Source: Spirosoma terrae | Lineage (GTDB): Bacteria > Bacteroidota > Bacteroidia > Cytophagales > Spirosomataceae | Direction: 5' to 3' | DNA: 58,130 bases | Assembly: GCF_010435915.1 (NCBI RefSeq) | Contig: NZ_JAAFZH010000025.1 | Coordinates: 1-58,130 of the forward strand | In this document: positions 52,213 through 58,130 of the stretch, piece by piece | Numbering within the stretch: position 1 is the stretch's first letter | How the letters are laid out: each line of letters opens with the position of its first letter | The notes under the pieces: generated by a model | What the model was told of the DNA's origin: nothing | What the model saw: the letters and a program-made list of their open reading frames with translations, nothing else | Database searches by the model: none | Program-made: the position numbers and the translations under genes

Positions 52213-52491
52213 ATGAACATAGAGTTAATAACACGTGCTGATCTCAATGAGTTGGCACAAAAGCTGGAAACCCAGATACAACGGGTGGCCCAATTAGGAC
52301 AAGGCAGTGAACAAATCATTTATGATAATGACGATCTCAGCCTGAAAATGAAGGTAAGTAGTCGTACGTTACAAAATTGGCGGGATAGGGGGTTGATTGA
52401 ATTCAGCCAAATAGGCCATAAGATTTACTACACGGATAAGGCTGTAGGTAAATTTCTAGAAGACAATAAGGTTAAATTTTGGGGAAAATAG
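52213..52491 (+). CDS. Excisionase-like helix-turn-helix protein
   Basis: A 92-residue protein. A coiled N-terminus (ADLNELAQKLETQIQRVAQL) precedes a MerR/excisionase-type winged helix (about 40-88): LSLKMKVSSRTLQNWRDRGLIEFSQIGHKIYYTDKAVGKFLED. Bacteroidota elements often carry such a small HTH protein as directionality or expression factor. It ends just inside the start region of the next gene. Confidence 0.85.
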   Translation: MNIELITRADLNELAQKLETQIQRVAQLGQGSEQIIYDNDDLSLKMKVSSRTLQNWRDRGLIEFSQIGHKIYYTDKAVGKFLEDNKVKFWGK

Positions 52492-52499
52492 TATATATA

Positions 52500-53774
52500 A
52501 TGGTTATAGAAGATAAAAATAAATTATTAGTAGTAGGAGATATAGATAAATCGAAGGAAATAGCGAAGGTTGACAATCAATTTGAACAGATAGAGCGATT
52601 TCTTAGTCGAAATTATTCCTTTAGATACAATATTGTTAAAGGGCATGTTGAGTGCCTAAATACTGAAAACAATCGCTATGAGCCAGTAACAGATAGAATT
52701 GAATATTCCATACTTAGGAACGTCCGACGGAACCAAATCAAATGCGATGGGAATACGTTAAGGTCCATTTTACTATCGGACTTTAGCACGACCTATGATC
52801 CATTCTTGAGCTACTTTAAGGAATTAACAAAATGGGATGGAACCGATCATATTCAGAGTCTAGCTGATACAGTAGTAACAACTAATTCTGTTTTATGGGA
52901 AAAATGCTTAAGAAAATGGCTGGTGGCATCAGTAGCTAGTCTATTAAATCCAAGAGTAGTAAATCAAACAGTAATTGTGTTCTCTGGTAAGCAGGGCTTA
53001 GGAAAAACGACTTGGATGGAGAAATTAGTACCTGAATCGCATAAAGACTATTTGTTTTCAGGCACTGTAAATCCAGGCAATAAAGATACACTTATCAACT
53101 TGGCGGAGTGCTGGCTAATTAACCTTGATGAGCTGGAAAACCTTAACAGGACTGAGATTGGTTCATTAAAGGAAATGATAACCAAAAGTAACATCCGAAT
53201 TCGTAGACCATATGGACATAACAACGAAAATTTGGCTCGAAGGGCTTCATTTGTAGGGTCTGTTAATGGACATCAATTTTTAACAGATACTACGGGTTCT
53301 CGTCGTTTCTTATGTTTTGAAGTTAATGATATCCAACACCAGCATGCCGTTAACATAAACCAAGTATATGCTCAAGCATTACAATTGTATAGAGATGGGT
53401 TTCAGTACTGGTTTGATAAAGATGAAACAGCTGAGATTGAGAAAAGTAATGATCAATATCATTCAAAATCGGTTGAAGAGGAGTTACTTCTAACTTACTT
53501 TAAATATGCCGATAATGAAAACGCAAAATTATACTTGACAACTACTCAACTTATTCAGCATCTGATAGAAAGAGGGGTACGCATTGACCAAAGAGCAACA
53601 AGAACGATGGGTATGGCATTACATAAACACGAATTTAAAAGACTCAAAAAAGGTGGTGTATACGTATATGCTTTAAACGAAAGAAGCGACGTGGAGATAG
53701 CTGTAGATACACAAAAAGAAAGAGCTATAGCACCAGAAGATATGCATAATACAATTCTAATCTCCCGAAATTAG
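52500..53774 (+). CDS. VapE/VirE-family ATPase (replicative helicase-like)
   Basis: A 424-residue protein from the ATG at 52500. The VirE-type P-loop domain (about 100-320) has YFKELTKWDGTDHIQSLA, Walker A FSGKQGLGKTTWMEKL, Walker B-like CWLINLDELENL, sensor-like ITKSNIRIRRPYGHNNENLARRASFVGSVN and arginine-finger-like TGSRRFLCFEV. The N-terminal 90 residues contain no primase catalytic motif, so this is the helicase part of a usual primase-helicase. The C-terminal 100 residues form a winged helix-like domain. Found in Bacteroidota mobile elements; probably replicates the excised element. Confidence 0.88.
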   Translation: MVIEDKNKLLVVGDIDKSKEIAKVDNQFEQIERFLSRNYSFRYNIVKGHVECLNTENNRYEPVTDRIEYSILRNVRRNQIKCDGNTLRSILLSDFSTTYDPFLSYFKELTKWDGTDHIQSLADTVVTTNSVLWEKCLRKWLVASVASLLNPRVVNQTVIVFSGKQGLGKTTWMEKLVPESHKDYLFSGTVNPGNKDTLINLAECWLINLDELENLNRTEIGSLKEMITKSNIRIRRPYGHNNENLARRASFVGSVNGHQFLTDTTGSRRFLCFEVNDIQHQHAVNINQVYAQALQLYRDGFQYWFDKDETAEIEKSNDQYHSKSVEEELLLTYFKYADNENAKLYLTTTQLIQHLIERGVRIDQRATRTMGMALHKHEFKRLKKGGVYVYALNERSDVEIAVDTQKERAIAPEDMHNTILISRN

Positions 53775-53801
53775 GGTAAGATGGGTAGGTGAAATAGATC
53801 A

Positions 53802-53853
53802 AAATGAAATCGATCCAGCGGACTATATTTAGTTAGTTGGATCGATTTCATTT
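53802..53853. terminator. Bidirectional terminator between convergent genes
   Basis: Perfect 16-bp arms AAATGAAATCGATCCA (53802-53817) and its complement (53838-53853) with a 20-base loop between the VapE-type and EVE-domain genes. Confidence 0.75.
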
Positions 53854-54973
53854 ATAAATCAGCCTCTTCTGCATATTCTTCATATTCTTCTAGAACGGTA
53901 TCTTTCATATATTCTAGTCGTTTTTCCTTAGAAAGTTCTTGAATGGACTCATAAGAGAGAAATGTGCACGATTCTGCTAATGGACCTCTGTCAAGAAATG
54001 CAAAAACAGGCCTCGATATTTCTTGGAACACTTTCTCTTTTCTATCAACAGGAGCAACAATATGAGCACTAATATTTAGGTTAGGTTGTAAAGCCATTAA
54101 ATCCGCCATTCTTAAGATACCTGAATATATCAAGGTCGTATGTTCAACCTCAAAAGCTCGTACAATCGACCGCCCCCTGATCCAGAGAACATCAATATTT
54201 TCAATAGTCTTTAATGTAGCGTCATCGTAGTTGAGAGGTAAAGTGTCCAAAAGGACTTTTTCTTTGGGTTGCCAGATGTCTATTACTCTTTGTCGATCAT
54301 TACGAGGTAGCCAAATTTTTAAATTCATTCTTTCTCCAATTTCAGCTAATAGAGCTTGGATTTTAATAGATTCCCTCTGAAATGATTGCTGTTGCTGTTT
54401 GGTAGGGTTGTCAGTTGCTTCCTCGTTATCAGGAATAGATACAGCTACCTGCTTACTATTTTGAGTCTTAACCGTTAGAGCTTTAAGCTTTTTCTTATCA
54501 GTTTCCCCAAAGGGGTAGACTACTGGATAATTTAACTGTTCGAGTAATATTTTTTCTAGATATTCACCATCCTCTTCTTCAATTTTTCGTAAGCTTCCAC
54601 GAACCATACCAGTCCACGCCAAGCTCTTTTTGGGTAGCTGCTTTGTAAATGACAGATGATCCCAACAGATATTGCTATCAATCGGAATACCCTTCTCAAG
54701 CGGTAGGTATATGGTCGACTTTACCTTAAAACGGACTATATACGGATCACTAATAGGGACAAATATAGGATCATTGTCTTGGAAGGATTTACTGGTTACT
54801 TCTAATACGCCTACCCATCTTGACAGCTTGGTCACATAACATATTAACTTATCCCCTACTTCTAGCTTATTTGCTATCCCTTTTTGCCGTTCTCGAAACC
54901 CAGTAATATCTCGATTTGAGTTGATAAAAGCCTCATATGTACTAGGAGAAAACAAATCAATATAGTAATTCAT
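53852..54973 (-). CDS. EVE-domain protein with nuclease-like C-terminal domain
   Basis: A 373-residue protein. Residues 1-145 form an EVE/PUA-type domain (MNYYIDLFSPSTYEAFI, GDKLICYVTKLSRWVGVLEV, PYIVRFKVKSTIYLPLEKGIPI), a module that recognises modified bases. A polar Gln-rich linker (about 185-215) follows. The C-terminal half has RQRVIDIWQPKEKVLLDTLPL, ENIDVLWIRGRSIVRAFEVEHTTLIYSGILRMADL, consistent with a PD-(D/E)xK nuclease core where Asp in IDVLW and the Glu pair in FEVEH are possible catalytic residues. EVE plus nuclease suggests a type IV modification-dependent restriction enzyme. It is on the opposite strand to the rest of the element, as accessory genes often are. Activity is unproven. 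Confidence 0.75.
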   Translation of the reverse strand: MNYYIDLFSPSTYEAFINSNRDITGFRERQKGIANKLEVGDKLICYVTKLSRWVGVLEVTSKSFQDNDPIFVPISDPYIVRFKVKSTIYLPLEKGIPIDSNICWDHLSFTKQLPKKSLAWTGMVRGSLRKIEEEDGEYLEKILLEQLNYPVVYPFGETDKKKLKALTVKTQNSKQVAVSIPDNEEATDNPTKQQQQSFQRESIKIQALLAEIGERMNLKIWLPRNDRQRVIDIWQPKEKVLLDTLPLNYDDATLKTIENIDVLWIRGRSIVRAFEVEHTTLIYSGILRMADLMALQPNLNISAHIVAPVDRKEKVFQEISRPVFAFLDRGPLAESCTFLSYESIQELSKEKRLEYMKDTVLEEYEEYAEEADL

Positions 54974-55465
54974 TTGGCGTGGAAATGTATAATAGAATAA
55001 TTAACATATGTATGATTAAAGGACTTTTTAAAGTTATATAGCTATTTCCCATTTTACAAAGAAGTTTTATACCTGCTATACAACTCACCAGCCTAAAAGA
55101 TCATTGAATCGAATTATTTTCATCAGATTTAATGACTCGGGGACTTTTTTTCAATTACTAGTGCTTCAATTCAGTATATGTGTATATGAAGCTACCCGGT
55201 TTTGATTAGCTCCCTGGTCCTAAATCTGTTGCTATGTGCCCCCGGCGGTTGATGGCCAGAAAAATTTCAGTGCATTAATAATTAGTTATGTATATGTTTT
55301 CTTAGCCGTACTAAAAGCATTGCTTTTTTAAGCCTTTACTCATATGAAACATTATAGCATTTTTTGCACTTGCCGTTTTTATAATCGTTCAGGGTACGTC
55401 GTCATATAAAAGTGGACAAAGTGCTTAAATGTCTCTCTTCTGCTTTCACCCGCATCTATCCACTT
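54974..55465. other. AT-rich gene-free stretch
   Basis: About 490 bp without a credible gene. The AAAAGTGGA / TCCACTTTT inverted repeat near 55407-55467 spans the edge with a loop of about 40 bases. No other feature seen. Confidence 0.4.
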
Positions 55466-55711
55466 TTAGCTGATAATATAACCCAGAGAGAGCCTATCAT
55501 CAGGTGCAGGGTAGACTTTCATGCTCCCTTGTAATCTCAGAGAACGATTAGATACTGTGTGAAGGGTAAGTTGAGTACCTAGAATTAGAAATACTCGTAG
55601 TCTATCTGCGGGTATTTCTCTTTGTGATAAATTAAAGAGAAACTGTATTGTTGAAGACCTCTTGAGATTCGATACTTGATAGTAAATTTTTATATTTGGC
55701 TTTCCAAGCAA
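55466..55711 (-). CDS. Possible small protein, doubtful
   Basis: An 81-residue open frame with no recognisable motif and no signal peptide. Basic and rich in Ser and Leu. Its composition is not clearly coding, but nothing else covers this stretch. It could be a fragment of a lost gene. Confidence 0.2.
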   Translation of the reverse strand: MLGKPNIKIYYQVSNLKRSSTIQFLFNLSQREIPADRLRVFLILGTQLTLHTVSNRSLRLQGSMKVYPAPDDRLSLGYIIS

Positions 55712-55775
55712 ACAAACCTTTTTATAGCATAACCGAATTTACTAACATTTTTCAATAGCGTTGAGCTTCTAATCC

Positions 55776-55892
55776 TGCGGCCTGAAAGTGTCCAAATCTT
55801 AAGTACAGCAGGGAAGTGAAGAGCAACGCCTACAATCTCGTAGGCGTTGGCTTTGCTTTGCTGTACAGGTGCTGGACACACCTCAGGCTGCA
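55776..55892. repeat. Four-tier nested palindrome
   Basis: Nested inverted repeats around one centre: TGCGGCCTGA/TCAGGCTGCA (9 of 10), GTGTCCA/TGGACAC, TACAGCA/TGCTGTA and the inner CAACGCCTAC/GTAGGCGTTG with loop AATCTC. Total span 117 bp. It could fold as one long interrupted stem as RNA or single-stranded DNA. No gene inside. Nature unknown. Confidence 0.7.
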
Positions 55893-55970
55893 AGCAAGTC
55901 TCGTCTACGTTTTTTTATGCCTATACAGTTCATTACACCACATACTTCAATTTTCAAAACCGACAATTCA

Positions 55971-56750
55971 ATGAAGAAAACATTCACTCTAAGGTTCGTT
56001 TGTCTATTTATACCCATCTTGACTAATGGTCAGTTCCTGATTGGCTACACTAAATCGGAAATTAGTCAATACTACAGCCAACATGCCCCCACTTCTGCTG
56101 TCTCTTACGGTCAAGAGCAGGCGGGCAATTTCATTAAAGTACTTGATAGTCAGAGCTTAGTTAAGTATTATCTCGACAGTCATTCAAACTGTTATATGGC
56201 GAAGTTTTTCCCGAAAAGTGCATCCGTAACCAAACGTTTGTTCGCAATACTTAATGCTAATGGGGAAGTTATTGTAGATGGCTATCGCTGGCGTTTATCC
56301 GATAACGAACCTTCAGTGGATGTATTTAAGATGGCTGAGTCACCTACTGAATTCAAAATTGTATCTACCCAGCTTGCTACGTACGTAGATAATAAAATTA
56401 TGACGAGGTCTGTACCCCAGCAAGGTAAGGTAGATTGGGAAGCTGTAAACCGTACTCCTGTCTATACGAATAATGGAGATTATTACTCGGCCTATCAGAT
56501 AGTTGACTTTGCAAAGCAAGTTAAGTTCACAGTTCATGGCTTGAGCATCGAGCAATTCGAAAAGGTAATTCTTAAGGTTGGCCAAGCTGGTATTGAGCAG
56601 TTGAACCGAGATGCGGCCTACAAATGCTACAAGGAGAAAGATGTGATGCTACGTCGTTATACCGAAAAGTATGGTCCTGCTCCCGCTGCTACTTTGGAGC
56701 GCTATTGCACATTATTTACTATGCTGGTGATAATCGGCGACAACTTTTAA
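55971..56750 (+). CDS. Exported protein of unknown function
   Basis: A 259-residue protein from the ATG at 55971; the longer frame upstream would begin in the nested palindrome and is rejected. Signal peptide about 1-19 (MKKTFTLRFVCLFIPILTNG). The mature part begins FLIGYTKSEISQYYSQHAPTSA and resembles exported Bacteroidota proteins in which a Tyr/Ser-rich N-terminal stretch (SEI-type) precedes a compact alpha/beta domain with YCTLFTMLVII at the end; I cannot name the family. The central part GKVDWEAVNRTPVYTNNGDYYSAYQIV has no catalytic motif. Placed between the palindrome and the DUF3871 gene. Confidence 0.75.
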   Translation: MKKTFTLRFVCLFIPILTNGQFLIGYTKSEISQYYSQHAPTSAVSYGQEQAGNFIKVLDSQSLVKYYLDSHSNCYMAKFFPKSASVTKRLFAILNANGEVIVDGYRWRLSDNEPSVDVFKMAESPTEFKIVSTQLATYVDNKIMTRSVPQQGKVDWEAVNRTPVYTNNGDYYSAYQIVDFAKQVKFTVHGLSIEQFEKVILKVGQAGIEQLNRDAAYKCYKEKDVMLRRYTEKYGPAPAATLERYCTLFTMLVIIGDNF

Positions 56751-57140
56751 ATGTACGTAGTAGTGATATTACACAATAACCTTTTGGCAATAGTAATCAA
56801 AATCAACCATAAAGTGCATTTAATTATGATTACTATTGCTATTTGCATATATGCTTTTATTGTACAACCCAGTCTCAAGAACTCGCCCCCCCTTCTATTG
56901 AGATCTGCACTACCCCCACTGATTCCATTAATTAACTTTGGCTAGCAGAATTTTAAAATATGTGTTTCCCATTAGGCGTACGCCTATGTTACTATTTTCC
57001 AGGGTTTTTACGCTAATTCAAATCCGCTCAATCAGATATTATATTATAGCATTTTTGCTTGTATCCAGCACATTGCTGTAATCATTGTACAACTAACTAC
57101 CGTAAATCAGTCAATCTAATGTTTAACATAAATTAATACC
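56751..57140. other. Gene-free AT-rich stretch
   Basis: 390 bp. A 64-codon frame from 56751 has unnatural, very hydrophobic composition and is not called as a gene. No repeat or terminator stands out. Confidence 0.4.
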
Positions 57141-58124
57141 ATGCAAACACAAAACCTGTTAAAAGCTGAGGCTTTGGAAGCCACGGTAATCAATCAAGCC
57201 TCTTCAAACGAAGGGGCTTTTATTTTGGCTAACACTTTACCTACGACCTTGTGGGAAATTCAGCAACATCACATTATTCCAGTGTATAGTAAGGATAATG
57301 AACCATTGATTAGCCACGGAGATTTTATTGAAGCTACTACTGAATCGGTTCATCGGCTTTTTCCGCACGAAACTATTCTTAACCCAGTAATTAGGGTTTC
57401 TCATCCCATTAAAGGTAGAGTTCCAACAGCGAGGAATAAACCAGCCAAAGACTTAGAGGAATGGGAAAAGACGCTCTATTACGAACGAGCTGCCTTTGTT
57501 ATTGAAATCCCATCGTTATATGAAACCATTGATGGTAATACACTATCCCTAACCATTGGTGGAGTCAAAGCGTATAATCTCGACAGTTTGCATCAAAGGA
57601 AAGGCGTGGATGAACACTTTAAACTGTTCATTGGCTTCCAAAATAAAGTGTGTACGAATCTTTGTATATGGTCAGATGGATATGTTGCTGATCTACGAGT
57701 GAAGACGATTAATCAATTGAAAAAAGCTATTGTTGACTTAGTAGTTCGTTATCAGGCAAAAAAGCAACTAGAGTGTATGAGTCGATTGATGGATTATTAC
57801 CTGACTGAGCATCAATTTGCTCAACTCGTGGGGCGGTGTCGCTTATACCAATATTTACCACCTGTTCAGAAGAAGAAAATTATCCCTTTACTATTAGGTG
57901 ATTCGCAAGTCAATACAATTGCTCGCGACTATTACCACGATAGCTCTTTCTGTCGGAGCGAAGATGGATCTATCAGCTTGTGGAAGATATATAATCTTTT
58001 CACTGGGGCAGTCAAGAGTAGTTATTTAGATACCTTTCTCGATCGAAATGTTAACTCATTTCATATCAGCCAATTACTCTTAGAAGTAGTACAAGGAAGG
58101 AATAATAATTGGTTCTTGCAGTGA
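57141..58124 (+). CDS. DUF3871-family protein
   Basis: A 327-residue protein, complete, its stop lying just inside the window. It matches the DUF3871 family known from Bacteroidota mobile elements: the start SNEGAFILANTLPTTLWEIQQHHIIPVYSKDNEPLISHGDFIE, then VIRVSHPIKGRVPTARNKPAKDLEEWEKTLYYERAAFVIEIPS, then the C-terminal GRCRLYQYLPPVQKKKIIPLLLGDSQVN. The function of the family is unknown. No membrane segment. Its presence supports that the element extends to the right edge. Confidence 0.88.
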   Translation: MQTQNLLKAEALEATVINQASSNEGAFILANTLPTTLWEIQQHHIIPVYSKDNEPLISHGDFIEATTESVHRLFPHETILNPVIRVSHPIKGRVPTARNKPAKDLEEWEKTLYYERAAFVIEIPSLYETIDGNTLSLTIGGVKAYNLDSLHQRKGVDEHFKLFIGFQNKVCTNLCIWSDGYVADLRVKTINQLKKAIVDLVVRYQAKKQLECMSRLMDYYLTEHQFAQLVGRCRLYQYLPPVQKKKIIPLLLGDSQVNTIARDYYHDSSFCRSEDGSISLWKIYNLFTGAVKSSYLDTFLDRNVNSFHISQLLLEVVQGRNNNWFLQ

Positions 58125-58130
58125 TAGCCG

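Noticed and set aside
56751..56945. 64-codon hydrophobic frame after the exported protein gene
   Set aside because: Composition is dominated by AT-rich codons for Ile/Leu and then Pro; no start signal. Treated as non-coding.

Overview
The window looks like a chromosome segment of a Spirosoma-like member of Cytophagales (Bacteroidota). This rests on the SusC/SusD pair, GH92, DUF1080 and DUF4432 proteins, the 7TMR-DISM/LytTR pair, the SAM-like Bacteroidota integrase, DUF3871, promoter boxes of the TTTG / TANNTTTG type and weak ribosome-binding sites. The species assignment is inference. The middle (about 4.4-49.6 kb) is ordinary GC-balanced chromosome. Both ends are accessory DNA, and the right end is visibly richer in A/T.

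Left end (1-4.4 kb): an integron-like cassette array, the most unusual part of the window. A tyrosine recombinase (4366-3185, minus) precedes three cassettes on the same strand. Each cassette begins at a 9-bp core, GTTGGGTGG (2823-2815, 2075-2067, 1226-1218). The latter two cores end attC-like imperfect palindromes of 88 and 87 bp, with R''/R' boxes (GCCCAAC/GTTGGGT), L''/L' arms (ACGGGTGT/ACACCCGT) and an unpaired centre. The first core has no palindrome and is a candidate attI. The cassettes encode a small membrane protein, an unknown soluble protein and a protein cut by the window edge that weakly resembles an Argonaute N-terminus. The recombinase has an IntI-like C-terminus but no IntI-specific insertion, and carries an extra N-terminal domain. 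Non-coding parts of the cassettes hold a degenerate repeat with a period of about 55 bp.

4.4-25.6 kb: ALDH7-type aldehyde dehydrogenase; fasciclin protein; an efflux operon (TetR, TolC, HlyD-type lipoprotein, two ATPases, two ABC-2 permeases) with a putative shared operator before tetR and tolC; GntP permease; GH92 mannosidase; ECF sigma/anti-sigma pair; secreted MsrB; class A PBP; pirin; GntR/LacI-type regulator.

26-43 kb: a carbohydrate locus read rightward: SusC, SusD, a cytochrome-containing sugar-dehydrogenase-like protein, a DUF1080 lyase/hydrolase, DUF4432 epimerase-like protein, a cupin isomerase-like protein, a TIM-barrel isomerase, a Gfo/Idh/MocA oxidoreductase and an Rbs-type ABC importer. 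Together they fit uptake and oxidation/isomerisation of a glycoside or sugar, possibly through 3-keto intermediates. Long hairpins sit in four of its intergenic gaps.

43-49.6 kb: LytTR response regulator and 7TMR sensor kinase, divergent from a serine hydrolase; an unknown protein; an SMP-30-type lactonase; and two look-alike promoter-hairpin units that may be small RNAs.

49.65 kb to the end: an integrated element. A 3' tRNA fragment plus its terminator marks the left junction, followed by an integrase, an unknown protein, an excisionase-like HTH protein, a VapE/VirE-type ATPase, an EVE-domain protein with a nuclease-like C-terminus (candidate modification-dependent restriction enzyme), a nested palindrome, a secreted unknown protein and a DUF3871 protein. 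The right end of the element is outside the window.
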